Positions 32,846 to 44,175 of a stretch of DNA of 64,000 nt are shown here, one piece after another; within the stretch, counting starts at the first letter, position 1; each line of letters begins with the position of its first letter. Position numbers and translations under genes: made by a program. The stretch spans positions 18,349,771 to 18,413,770 of the forward strand of contig OX438743.1 in NCBI GenBank assembly GCA_949316235.1, given 5' to 3'. A model generated the notes under the pieces. The model worked only from the letters and a program-made list of their open reading frames with translations, searched no databases and was not told the origin of the DNA. The DNA comes from Oegoconia quadripuncta. Its lineage: Eukaryota > Arthropoda > Insecta > Lepidoptera > Autostichidae.

Positions 32846-33515
32846 TTAACCACACAATTTTAAAGCACTCGTTTTCGATTAGCGAAGTTAAGCAATGGTG
32901 TCGACTCGGATGTACACCAACTAAACTGAAACCAGTTTTGGAGTGGTGCCATCGCATCGTACTGCTCCAAGGAGAAAGAGACAGTACTACTTTAAAACTG
33001 GATTTAGTTTAGTCTAGTTTGGTTGGTGTACCTCCGAATTGACACCAATATCTGGCGTGGTCACTCCTTGGATATGCATTTTAAGACGAGTGGTTCCGTT
33101 TTTAATTGAAGGCAGTCGTTAAGCCAAGTCGATGGCCAATAAGGGCGACGTAATAACACTAACTGTGAGATGGATACTAGTCAAATCCACCTATGTGGCG
33201 CCTAGTGTTTGTAAATAAGGCAAGCCCAACAATGCTTTTGTGGTTTTTACACATCTATTGATATTGGATAGATAATCAAGCACGAAGTGTCAGTTTGAGA
33301 AGTGCGATTTTCTATACTACTTATTGAAACAACAGTCCTGACCCAGTATTTAGTAAGGCAAGCCGAGCTTTTGGGCTTACATGAAGGTGCCGGTACCGCC
33401 ATGGGCCGCATGGTGGATGATGGCCCAAAACCCTCGCCCAGAGACAGTGCGACAGCGCATAGAGCTGTGCCCCGACAGTGAGGACGTGTAAGGTCTTTGA
33501 TGATGAATATTTTAA
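32846..33515 (+). mobile_element. 5S rRNA-derived SINE, copy 2, split by a foldback element
   Basis: 32846-32896 resembles 5S rRNA from ACCAC..TT.AAAGCAC through GAAGTTAAGCAA. After the insertion at 32897-33046 it resumes with ATCTGGCGTGGTCACTCC TTGGAT. The body continues to the TTTGATGATG tail near 33515. A further body fragment without a head lies at about 3945-4035. Confidence 0.75.
32897..33046. mobile_element. 150-bp foldback MITE, copy 2 (in 5S SINE)
   Basis: Same termini and centre as copy 1, more diverged. AAT is repeated on both sides, and the host 5S-derived sequence can be rejoined across it, which marks the insertion borders. Confidence 0.9.
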
Positions 33516-33649
33516 ATGCGAAAGTAACTCTGTCTGTCTATTACCTTTTCAAGAATAAACCTCATACAATCGTTTTGAAATTTTGCTAAGAGAAAGTGAT
33601 AGGGTAGGTACCTTGAGATAATCGTCGTTTCAACTTAATAATCCGCTGG

Positions 33650-33800
33650 GCCATGTCGGTGACTTTCGTTAATGTATGGATTTCTTCATCCCTGACTCGA
33701 TCCCGTATGAAACCCTGATCTTAGCCTTGTCCACAGCTCGTGGCGAAGCCTTCAGCTTTCTTACGAGGTCCAGCGAGACACGTTTCAGTACCAGGGTACG
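33650..33800. repeat. LINE-like fragment (GGATTTCTTCATCCCTGA family)
   Basis: ATGGATTTCTTCATCCCTGA.TCGATC and TTCAGCTTTCTTACGAGG strings recur, diverged, at about 22437-22560 and 59930-60000. Probably a reverse LINE coding piece, but no clean frame remains. Confidence 0.45.
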
Positions 33801-34054
33801 TTTTAGCAGCTCAATAAAGGTATAACGTTCACTCAATCGGAAACATCAATTGAGTGTCTCATCGCGCCTTACATACTAAATACGCGGCTTCTCAAGTTGG
33901 TGCACATCCCTTCGACATCTCTGCACACCGCGCCTATCCTAAGGACCGGAAGCCGTGTGAGATATGAGGAATCAGTGTTAAAAGGGGTTGATAAAGTGTA
34001 CCTCTCTTATGTGAACACAAATGTGCAAAGATATCATCAGAATTATAGATAACA

Positions 34055-34243
34055 ATAAATAAATATTTCGGACACTTACACCAATCATCTAGTCCCAAAC
34101 TAAGCAAAGCTTGTGCTATGGATAGATAACGGATAAACATACATAAATATTTATATAAACATCTAAGACTCGGGAATAAATGTTCGTATTCATCACAAAA
34201 ATATTTACTTTCACAGATAGATCCACTACACCAATCGGTCGTC
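34055..34243 (-). mobile_element. SINE family B, box B lost
   Basis: Reverse copy; the segment with box B is deleted between ATTTACTTTCACAG and the head. Confidence 0.82.
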
Positions 34244-34700
34244 ACTGTCAATAGATATGTAACAACACTCGGTTATGACGATTTAAAGAGAAAAGACAAA
34301 TCATACCTATATGTACCTATCCATTGACTGTCTAAAAGCCACAAAAACATATGTCGGGCCCTATTTTGCAACTTAAAACTGATCATTTTTGTCACTACAA
34401 TGTTGCCTGAGAATAATACAAAGTCAAACTCAACACTAGTAAATACTGGCAACACTAAAATATCTTTACCTCTATAAAGTTTCTCATATTTAACCGAAAA
34501 CAATTTGTACGCTGCTGAAATAAAAAAGTGGGGCAGTCAGCAAACCCTAAGGTTAAGATGCCATGTTGGAGTTATGACAGGACCTTGATATCTTTACGGC
34601 TCCCAAAGGCGTCGGATAAGAACCATTCCTGACGTAGCCAGGGCCTTATTGATATCAGATATCTATTGGATATTTGAATTCCGGGGCTTTTGTGAAAGGG

Positions 34701-35007
34701 ACATTGGGTTTACGATTCGGAGGTCGCGGGTTCGATCCCCAGCGGGATACATGTTTAAGTACTCAGTTTGGTTGGTGGTAGGGCATTTTAAATGTCCGCC
34801 TGGCTAGCTACCACCATCTTATGAAAGTCTGCCGCCAAGCAGCAAATCTTAATAGCATTGTTGTGTTCCGGTTGTCAGAGTTAAGATAGCCAGTCCCCCA
34901 AATAAGACGGCGTTTCCGAGTCAGTACGCTTCCACCTCCAGCCTCATCTTCACTTAACATCAGTTGTGATTGAGGTCAAGTACCAAACCGTTGTGCATAA
35001 AAAAAAG
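34701..35007 (+). mobile_element. SINE family C, 5'-truncated
   Basis: Starts at ACATTGGGTTTACGATTCGG, box B intact, full body, A-rich tail. Confidence 0.87.
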
Positions 35008-35239
35008 GAATCTAAAAACCGTCTTGCCGAAAATTAAGAATTTAAAAAATCCCGGAGAGATTACATTGACTATGTTTGTAGTGAAGTGCCAACCGACAAA
35101 CTTAGTAGTATATAATTACTTAGACTATCTAATTTGATCTAATCTCATTGACATAATAATGAAATAATGACTAGATACTAATTTTAATGCGATTGTAATT
35201 ATAAATAATAAATAAATCTAACTAATATTATAAATGCGA

Positions 35240-35585
35240 CAGTATCTAGTTTCCCTAGTACAAGCTTTACTTAGTTTGTGCGATAAATACGAACATTTAG
35301 GTATTCTCGATTCATGAATGTTTATGTAAAATTTATGTACATTTATTCGTTATCTAGTATCCATAGTAAAAGCTTTGCTTAGTTTGGGACTAGATGATGA
35401 TTATCATTATCTGATTTAAGAGCCATGCTCTTGTCGGTGGAGACTTTTCCATATCTCTCTGCTCTCCGCCTTCCTCTTGACCTCCTGATACGACACGACG
35501 TTCAACTTCTCTTTTATCTGCTGCATGTAGCTTATTCTCGGTCTTCCTCTTTGTGATGATGATTAACTGTCCGAAATATTTATTA
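35240..35585 (+). mobile_element. SINE family B tail units, interrupted
   Basis: 35240-35400 holds family B body and tail, partly repeated. The last part (TGTCCGAAATATTTATTA) reappears at 35567-35585. Between them (35402-35566) is a reverse LINE fragment (GCTCTCCGCCTTCCTCTTGA...), an inferred insertion into the SINE tail. Confidence 0.65.
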
Positions 35586-35816
35586 CTGGCTTCCCGCCCG
35601 CGGCTTCGCCCGCGTGATATAACTTTACGCGTATCACGGAAATTTGTTTATGCCGGTGTTTATACTCACTACATCGGGATAAAAAATATCCTAGATATGT
35701 CTTAATCCAGGGTCTACCTATATACCAAATTTAATCCAAATCTGTTCATTCTTTTCGCAGTGATTGAGCAAGAAACAAACATTCAAACTTTCGTTTTTAT
35801 AATATTAGTTAGATTT
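35586..35816 (+). mobile_element. RTE-3'-end-like repeat
   Basis: GGCTTCCCGCCCGCGGCTTC start and TTTATAATATTAGTTAGAT end; otherwise as at 19509. The string TCTAACTAATATTATAAATG at 35218 is a reverse end piece of the same family. Confidence 0.72.
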
Positions 35817-35989
35817 GCAAGTGTCAAAATAATCGGCGTAAATAGCTGTAGTTTTTGATTGCGTTGAATTAGAAGCTACATTTTTTACGACTCCAAGGTA
35901 CCATAAACCTAATTACTTGATATTAATTTAAACCTGATACCTTCACGCGTTCCTGAGGAAAAGGGACGGACGGACAACGAAGTGATCCT

Positions 35990-36345
35990 ATAAGGCTTCC
36001 TTTTTACAAGCTTTTATTTAGTTCGCAATGTTCGTATATATCTATGTAAGTCCGTTTGAAAATTTGTAAAGGTTTTTTCAAGCACTTGCTCTGATTGGGC
36101 TGAAATTTGGCATATTTGTGTAAGTTCTGACAATGCAATATTACGGTACCATCGAGCTGACCTGACAATGGACCCGGGATGGTAGGAACTGGAACTCCCT
36201 GATGGCAAATGACAAGATATTCGAATTTGGGCTTGTTTCTTTTGGTTGCCATGAGCACTTTCCATTACACATGATAACGAAGGTCTGAAGATGAAGTCAG
36301 AAGTTTGCTTCTTTATGTCACTCGTCTTTGTACTAGAATAATATG
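35990..36345. repeat. unclassified dispersed repeat, copy 1
   Basis: Shares long stretches (GGTACCATCGAGCTGA, GGAACTGGAACTC.CTGAT.GCAAATG, TTGCCATGAGCACTTTCC) with 40605-40945. No frame, terminal repeat or Pol III box seen. The upstream flank (TTCCTGAGGAAAAGGGACGG) is another common repeat, seen in reverse near 37390-37435. Confidence 0.75.
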
Positions 36346-37156
36346 TGATAATCGTGATGAAAACCGCATCAAAATTCGTTACGTGGATTAGAAGAAGTTT
36401 GCAGAGAAATAGGCAGAGGTTGACAGAGAATCTGTTTCAGTGTTAGCAGTCGACCAAACACTCGGCGACGCGTATGCCTCTAATGCAGCATTAGGCTCTC
36501 TTTAAATAAAAATTGCCTTTATATTGTTTCTAAAGGTATATATAATGTAGAACCTATTTCTTTTTGTGGTTCCCTAAAGCTAAGTCAGCTAAGCTACCCG
36601 TAGAGCATACACAAAATCTGCTGTAGAATACTTAAAACACGACTCAGTGGGAGTCTGGAAGTTTTCAATTTTCCAATACATTAGAGCGCAGTCGACTCCG
36701 GCCGTTTGGGAGGGAACTGTGCATTGTGATTGATCCTCGGCCCCAGAGCGCAGGCATCTCCGGTGATCGATCTAAACGCGAAAATGCGATAAAAATCCTT
36801 CAAGTAACTTACATTTAAAATTACTTGGACGTCAGTAAATTGCTTGTAGAGCTGGTAGGATTCCTTTAAGTCTATATTACAGAACAAATGATAAGTCTGA
36901 ATCTGTATTTATATTACATTCTCCCGTGAAAATATGAATTTATCTATTATCCTCTTCGAACTGGATTTCAATAGAGAGAGAGACTTGAGTTTACATTATG
37001 TACATACCTACCATTTATTAGTGCAAACGTTACGTCATTGTGTTGAATCGTTCGGCTATTTTTTATAATATATTAAGCTATATTTTTTTTGAAGTGGTTC
37101 AATAAATATCTTTTTATTTACTTATATATTTATTTATTACCATTTGTCACTATACT
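36346..37156. other. no gene seen
   Basis: Intergenic; nothing recognisable. Confidence 0.5.
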
Positions 37157-37312
37157 GACGACCTGTTGGGTGTAGGTAGTGGTTAGGACGCTAACTGCTA
37201 TACTAAAAGGTTGCGGGTTCGAATCCCGCTAGGGGCATGTTTGTTGTGTACCCGAGTTGTGGATGTTTTACATTTATATTTGTATTTATTTACAAAAAAA
37301 ATGGTATTCAGA
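37157..37312 (+). mobile_element. SINE family A, truncated
   Basis: Head with a short insertion, box B GGTTCGAATCC, ends after ACAAAAAAAATG. Confidence 0.8.
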
Positions 37313-37659
37313 TTGCAGTTTGTTTCGCATTTTGGCCTTTTTTAGGGTAATAAGCGATCCAGTTGGAGTGCTGTTTTATAGGAGCACTTCACTGTCCGTC
37401 TGTCTTTTTGTCAAGACCCTTTTGCTCAGGAACGCGTGGAGGTATTAAGTTAAAATTAAAATCAAATGCTCAAGTCTGCAATCGCTTAAAGCTGTGAAAA
37501 TATTAAGCTTCTAATCCAATCAAAATCTGATTATACCGCATATTTTGACATTCACAAGCAAATCAAAAGCTATCCCGTATTTCCCGTTAACCTAGATTCA
37601 TGAAACTGGGCAAGAAACTTGTCTTAAATACCACAAGAAAAGATAAAATCCGAAAACAT

Positions 37660-37910
37660 TAAATTTGTAGTTATATCACTAAATAATAATAATATAACTT
37701 CAATCTTCAAGCATTTATTTCAACGTAAGATACATTATATCATTTGTAGAATGTCAATTTAAATCTACTGGAAATAATAAAAGGACTTATTGCATTTATC
37801 TGTCAGTCAATATGTCCAAGCTACTACAGCTTCAGAAATGGAAAACATCTGTAGTAAAAGAAGCAATGCAGAAACCCGCAGGATCATTGTTGTTACAATT
37901 ATACAACTAA
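37660..37910 (-). mobile_element. LINE 3' end, copy 1
   Basis: Shares the 'caagcatttatttca' start, the 'gtccaagctactac' block and the 'ggatcattgttgtt' end with 43735-43960. This is a lepidopteran CR1-type 3' UTR family. Confidence 0.65.
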
Positions 37911-38039
37911 TACAATTTTATAATTTTTAGGACCTCGTCGAAGTACATCAAGCTTGTTTGTCATTTAGAATAAGAATAATTTATTTTTTAACCACAGGTA
38001 AACACAGTAGTTTACAACCGGTAAAATTTTGTAATCAAT

Positions 38040-38170
38040 CATCAATCAAACAAAATCAATCAAATACTCTTTATTGCACAATTAACAAAAGCTACATGAA
38101 GAATACAGCGTACATCATTAATCGCACAAAAGGCGGTTTTATCGCTAACAGCGATCTCTTCCATGCAAAC
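38040..38170 (-). mobile_element. CR1-like 3' end fragment with ATTGATT tail units
   Basis: Same 'aaatactctttattgcac' signature, preceded by AATCAATCAAA-type tandem units at the terminus. Confidence 0.6.
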
Positions 38171-39597
38171 CTTAGGGTAAAGATACAAGCTATTATTCAT
38201 TAGAATTTCTGAAAGTATGTTCCCAGCTGATGCCCATGCTAAGCATTAAAAATACTTGTGTTATAAGCATCAGCTTGTTTGTCATTTGATAGTCACTAAT
38301 TTTATAATAACCTTTTCTTGCTTGTTTTGACATGATCTTTAAATTTCAAGGAATACCGCATGAGAAATGGCTTAAATATGCCTCGCTGATACACACACAA
38401 AGGAAACTGTAATGTATAGGTCGGGTGTAATTAATACATAAGAAATTCCTTCAACTGAAAACAACCAGAAATAGATTTCCAAGCTGTTGTTTACTAGTAT
38501 ATAGAACAATACTCGTAGTAACCTACCATAGTGATCCTTTCATTACGAACCCTTTGAGCAGCCTCGAAAGCAAATTAATTGATAAACACACCAGCTAATT
38601 TGATACTAGAATGTACGAAAGGCTTTCTATAGTTGATTTAGTTCGAATTGTTGATTGTTTACTATTATTTCAACACTGTTAACTTGGTGGAAGTTTATAA
38701 ATGTTGTTACGAATAACAACATTTTATTTCATTCCATAATTAAATATTGAATCGGAAATAAAAACAATAGGCGGCAACTTTGGCGGAAGTTTGTTTTAAG
38801 TGGCCAAAATCTTAGAGACATAAGCCATAAGATTATAGCGTTTTTCGCCGAAAATTGTTTGGACGATTATCACTTGCTAACAAACTTTTCGCAGAAGTTT
38901 ATTTCGCCGAATAATCATTTGCCAAATTATCATATAGTTTTGAGTTATTTCCCAACCGCACAGTTACCAGCTGTACGTTTGGTCTGCTTTTTATAATGAC
39001 ACTTTTCAAGATGTCAGCCTTCAAGTAGCAGAATGTTTTTGTTAGTGTAATTTTCCTTTAGTTGTTTATTGTTTACCAAATGTTGTATTAAATAGGGTTT
39101 CATTTCTACGTGCATACATGTCAACCTAACTACGTTGTCATACAAAAATTTGCTAATCGGATATATTCAATCCAGCTAAAAAAAACATGCCACAAACAAG
39201 GAGTATGGGTAAGGTTGATGTGCCTTCACGAGTTCACTCAGTGGAAGTCACTCCATTGGCAGGAACATCGACAAGCGAGGCCCGGGAACCAAATCCGGCT
39301 CGAAGGACCAATGTAAATGGAGAGAGTCTGTTCTTAAGGATTTCCAACTAAAAAGATCAAGGAGCTGAACTGAAGGGCTTTATAACTGCACTCGGACAAG
39401 TAAATCAACAAAGTGACAAAAGTCATACGTTTTATTCCGTTTAATCCTCAACTATCACATGAACAGCTTATAAAAGTCTACTACGGAGAGGTTTTGCAGC
39501 GCTTTCCATGGGAAGATTTGCCGTAATCGCCATGCCGGGCGCGGTTGGCGAACGAAAATTTTTCTAAGCGCAGTACCAATAGCTACTATATATGCAA
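38171..39597. other. no gene seen
   Basis: AT-rich intergenic DNA; no repeat shared within the window. Confidence 0.5.
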
Positions 39598-39878
39598 GCG
39601 CCTCCGTGGCTTAATATAAACAACATAGTGTCTTCGAATCGGAGGTCGCGGATTCGATCCCCAGGTACATCTTTAGTACTCGGTTTGGTTGGTGGTTATC
39701 TACGCCAAACAGTAATGTTAATGGCATTGTTAAGTGTGATATTGTATTGTGTGATAAGATAGCCAGTTCCCCAAATAAGATGCGTTTTCCGGGTCGCTAC
39801 GCTTCTACCTTCTGCTTCATCTTCACCTGATGTAGGTGTGATTGACGTCAAGTAGTAATCCATGTGTACATAAAAAAA
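39598..39878 (+). mobile_element. SINE family C, diverged
   Basis: Head, box B (GATTCGATCCCC), internal deletions and an A-rich tail. Confidence 0.82.
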
Positions 39879-40200
39879 GTTATAAATCGCTTAGATCTTA
39901 TGACTTGAATACGATTAATAAAATTATTGCTGAAAGACTGTTTGTCTGTCCCCTTCCACAAAGAACACAATTACTGATTTGAATACACTACAATTGAATA
40001 CAAATCAATTCATAACAAAACACTTGCGGCATCTCAAACAGAAATCCTATTACTGACTCACAACACAAACTCAATCAATTTATCATATTTATAAAAGTCC
40101 TTGAAGTTTATTATTAAAGTGATATTTTCCTTTGTGAATTCCCGAGTCAAGATCGCTGGTGGAATCACTATTACTCAGAGGATATACCGTGAAGATTTAA

Positions 40201-40310
40201 CCGCCTCCGTGGCTAAATGTAAACAACATAAACCTCTCAACAAGAATGTCGCAGGTTCGATTCCCAGCGGGGTACGTGTTAAATACACTGGTAAGTTGGT
40301 AATAGGACAT
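40201..40310 (+). mobile_element. SINE family C, 3'-truncated
   Basis: Head and box B (GGTTCGATTCCC), cut off before the body; a family A SINE begins 25 bases later. Confidence 0.78.
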
Positions 40311-40334
40311 ATTAACAAGCTCTTATTTGGTTAT

Positions 40335-40605
40335 GACGACCTGTTTGGTGTAATAGTTAACAACTCTGACCACTATACCAAAAGGTTGCGGTTCGAATCC
40401 CGCTAGGGGCTTATGTTTGTGTTTTGAATACGGACATGTGTACCCGAGTTATGGATGTTTTCATTTATAATAAGTATTTATTTACAAAAAAAATGTATTT
40501 ATGTAGTATATCAACCATTTGGTATCCACAACACAAGCCTATAGTTGATTACTGTGGAACTAGATGGCGCTGTGTGTATGTCTAATGATATTTATTTATT
40601 TATTA
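40335..40605 (+). mobile_element. SINE family A
   Basis: Full copy with one base lost in box B (GGTTCGAATCC preceded by GC instead of GCGG). Directly follows a truncated family C SINE. Confidence 0.85.
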
Positions 40606-40945
40606 TTTAGCTTGCAATGTTCTTAAATAACTTGTCCGTTTTAAAATTTGCTAATCATTTTTCAACCACTTGCTGGTATCTTATTCAGCTGAAATGTGGC
40701 ACATTTATGTAAGTTTAGTGACAATGTAATATGATGGTACCATCGAGCTGATCTGGTGATGGTGCCGGGATGTAGGGACTGGAACTCTCTGATAGCAAAT
40801 GGCAAGATAGTCGAATTTGGGCTAATTTGTTTTGTTGCCATGAGCACTTTCCATTACACATGATGACGAGGACCTGAAGATGAAGCCAGAAGATTGCTGC
40901 TGGAACTCCTTGATGGACTTTATGTTACTTTGTACTAGAATAATA
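40605..40945. repeat. unclassified dispersed repeat, copy 2
   Basis: Same family and orientation as 35990-36345. A short internal duplication repeats GGAACTCC.TGATGG near 40900. Confidence 0.75.
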
Positions 40946-40991
40946 TAATCTGCTGTGTGGTTTCGGCATGTAAAAATGTGAAAATTTAAAC

Positions 40992-41290
40992 GCCTCCGTG
41001 GCTCAATGTAAACAACATTGGGTTTACGATTCGGAGGTCGCGGGTTGTTTAAGTACTCGGTTTGGTTGGTGGTAGGGCATTTTAAATGTCCGCCTGGCTA
41101 GCTACCACCATGTTATCTAAATCTGCCGCCAAGCAGCAATGTTAATAGCATTGTTGTGTGTGTGTGTTCCGGTTGTCAGAGATAATGTGTTGGGGTTTCC
41201 GGGTCAGTACGCTTCCACCTTGGACCTCATCTTCACTTAACATCAGGTGTGATTGAGGTAAGTACCAACCCGTTGTGCATAAAAATAACC
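40992..41290 (+). mobile_element. SINE family C, box B lost
   Basis: Head and body present; the sequence jumps from TCGCGGGTT to GTTTAAGTAC, removing box B. A short TGTG expansion is inside. Confidence 0.84.
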
Positions 41291-41404
41291 CCCGGCGCTT
41301 CTCGTGGCGTGGGTGAAAGGCGACTAAGGGACTTTACTCACACGTTTTGACGGCGATTGGCTCACCCCCCTGTGCATTTCTGTATATTTCAAAAGGTAAA
41401 CCGT

Positions 41405-41500
41405 GGATATTGTTTTAAGTATTAAACTTTTAATGTTTAGAACACCCAAACGGTAACGTTTGGGATATCTCTGGGTACCCCATTTGGGTCATAACATTAT
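41405..41500. repeat. short dispersed repeat
   Basis: Second copy of the repeat at 9242-9345. The preceding 41287-41400 (CCCCCGGCGCTTCTCGTGGC) is a GC-rich piece of another lepidopteran repeat. Confidence 0.55.
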
Positions 41501-41564
41501 GTATGTAAGATGGAGTAGTAAAAGCTTGTTTTTAAAGTATTTCCAATGTGGAACTTATCAATGT

Positions 41565-41700
41565 TGGCCTGACCAACTACCATCACATTATCCAAGTCTA
41601 CCGCCAAATAGCAATATTGTTATGCCTATAGCATTGTTGTATTCCGTCTGTTAAAGTTAAGATTGCCAGTACCCAAATAAGTTGGTGGCTCCGGCAGAGC
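41565..41700 (+). mobile_element. SINE family C, decayed
   Basis: Matches only the part from CTACCACCATC.TAT through CGCCAA.TAGCAAT to CCAGT.CC.AAATAA, with many changes. Confidence 0.55.
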
Positions 41701-41737
41701 TGTCTCCACCTTCGGTCAAATACTAAAAAGTAAAAAA

Positions 41738-41882
41738 AATACTATATAAATACACTTTATTGCAGAGCAGAAAAGAAAATACAATTTCAGAAAAGTGGTA
41801 AGAATAGAATGTACAATTTGGCGACCTTATCACTTATCCAGGCATCCTTTGGGTATAAGGACAGTACATTTTAAATAGGTAC
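41738..41882 (-). mobile_element. CR1-like 3' end fragment
   Basis: Shares 'agaatgtacaatttggcgacc' core strings with 29486-29610, with a short internal deletion. Foldback element copy 3 inserted directly after it. Confidence 0.65.
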
Positions 41883-41895
41883 GTTGTGCGGTAAT

Positions 41896-42035
41896 GGTGT
41901 CGATTCGAATGTACACCCACTAAACTAAAACCTGTTTTGGAGTAGTGCCGTCGCATCGTACTGTTCCAGGAAGAAAGAGACAGTACTACTTTAAAACTGG
42001 TTTTAGTTTAGTTGGTGTACATCGGAATCGACACC
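41896..42035. mobile_element. 150-bp foldback MITE, copy 3
   Basis: Same termini, arms and centre (GTACTGTTCCAGG.AGAAAGAG). Flanked by AAT and ATT. It lies just after a CR1 3' fragment. Confidence 0.9.
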
Positions 42036-42274
42036 ATTAAATACCTAATTTTTTAATACCTAAAAAAAATTTGTTTATTCTAATTCTTTTACCACGTCTT
42101 GACGACGCCCCATAAGCTATTCCTTTCCGTTTTTTCCTATATCCTGCAGCAATTTTACTGCCGGTCACATCCCTTCCGCTCGAACCTTCGTTTTATTTGT
42201 TCCGGTGATGTTTCGGGTAGAGCTCTATTATATGCGAATTTCGTCGTTTCCATTAATTATTTTTTACAATATAC

Positions 42275-42690
42275 TTTTTTTATGCACGACGTATTCGTAC
42301 TTGACCCCAATCACACCTGATGTTAAGTGAAGATGAGGTCGAAGGTGGAAGCGTACTGACTCGGAAACCCCAACACATTTGGGGGACTGGCTATCTTATC
42401 TCCGATAACCGGAACACAACAATGCCATTAACATTGCTGCTTGGCGGCAGATTTAGATAAGATGGTGGTAGCTAGCCAGGCGGACATTTAAAATGCCCTA
42501 CCACCAACCAAACCGAGTACTTAAACATGTACCCCGCTGGGGATTGTTGTGTTCCGGTTGTCAGATATAAGATAGCTATATCCCCAAATATTTGGATCCG
42601 GGTCAGTAAGTTTCCACATTTGACCTCATATTCACTTAACATCAGGTGTGATGGAGGTCACGTACCCTTTGTGCATAAAAAAAAATAATA
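42275..42690. mobile_element. SINE family C foldback (reverse then forward half)
   Basis: 42275-42544 is a reverse copy cut within box B (CCCCGCTGGGGA). It passes directly into the forward 3' half (42545-42688, TTGTTGTGTTCCGGTTGTC to an A-rich tail). Confidence 0.8.
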
Positions 42691-43084
42691 TATCTATCAT
42701 TAATAAATATTTGACATGATTTTTTTATTGCACTATCTGTTGACTTTGGTTATTCTACATTCGTCTTGTTCTATTTTGTTGTATGTATTTATTTGATTTG
42801 ACTATTTTTGAATTGTGATTGAAAAGTGATTGAATTACTTAACCAATGTTGTTATTTGTAAAATTATTTATCGTCTAAATTATTTGTTATTATTTAATTT
42901 GACTTTTACTGTTTACTTTTCATTTTTACCTATACTTAGTTGTATAATGATTATTATTTCATAGTGACTTTCCACCGAATCATTTTAAAAGAATTGTAAT
43001 AGAAAATGGGAATCTGTAATTGGTATAACTTTGGCTTATAGATATTGTGTAATAGTTTTTATAATAAATATAAATAAATAATCA
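42691..43084. other. no gene seen
   Basis: Intergenic. CACCGAAT.ATTT.TAA.AGAATTGTAATA..AAATG..AATCTGTAAT is shared with 30590-30640, a short diverged repeat. Confidence 0.5.
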
Positions 43085-43346
43085 TATACATAAATATCTT
43101 TGCACAAACACACAGCGCCATCTAGGCCCACAGTAAGCATCTAGGCTTGTGTTATGGATACCAGATGGTTGATGAACTACACAAATATTTTTTTATGTAA
43201 ATAAATACATGCATAAATGAAAAACATCCATAACTCGGGAACACATGTCTGTATTCATCATACAAACATATGCCCCTAGCGGGAATCGAACCCGCAACCT
43301 TTTGGTATAGTAGCAGAGTTTCTAACCACTACAACAAGCAGGTCGT
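43085..43346 (-). mobile_element. SINE family A
   Basis: Reverse copy: CAGCGCCATCTAG near the left edge, the reverse of box B (GGGAATCGAACCC), and the head ending GCAGGTCG. Confidence 0.85.
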
Positions 43347-43734
43347 TATAAACGCGGTTTAAATCTATACAATAATATCCATCTGATACTGTTGATGCTA
43401 TATTATCCAAAAATAAAAATAATCAGCAAATATTCGAACTTTCGCTAAAACGAAAATTCGGTAGCGGTGTCAGCGGCACCTCTATTCCTTATGCTGTTTT
43501 ATGCGGTTCCATTCAGGCGTCTACTGTCTACTCCTGTAAGGTCGGCTGTTAAAAGTTTTACACCCCATTTTAAGAGTCCGGTCGAACGGATTGACAAATT
43601 GTGAGTAGGTACCTACTTGTACCTTCGAACAAGGAAATGGGGAGATCGGTGATAAAAATTTCGCAATTCAAGGTTGAAGTCACAAATACGGGGACATTGT
43701 ACAGCAATTCATAATGCATAGATACACAATTAGG

Positions 43735-43960
43735 TACTTCAAACTTCAAACTTCAAGCATTTATTTCAATGTAAGATGCATAATATCATTTGTTGAATGT
43801 CAATTTAAATCTACTGGAAATAAAAAAGTTTATTGCATTTATCTGTCAGTCGGTATGTCCAAGCTACTACCGCTTCGGAAAGGGAATTCATCTGTGGGGA
43901 AAGAAGCGGCGCAAGAAACCCACAGGATCATTGTTGTTCTTTTTTTTTTAAATAAACTAT
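43735..43960 (-). mobile_element. LINE 3' end, copy 2, with ACTTCAA tail units
   Basis: The element's 3' terminus (left edge here) is a run of short tandem units (ACTTCAA...ACTTCAA), typical of CR1/L2-like tails. The rest matches 37660-37910. Confidence 0.65.
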
Positions 43961-44175
43961 ATAAATGTGGTGGTCAAAGGTGTTCCCAACATTAAAAGTT
44001 ATAGTTTGAAACAACAATTATATTGTTCACCTCTGAAAATATACAAATATACAATATGCACAATGATAAAATGATAAATGAAGGGTCGGTGTACGCTCAT
44101 AGGAAGACAGTAGTAGGGTTGAATAAATGACGTAAAGACTTAAAGAACTGTATTGCTATTTAATGTACCTAGATA

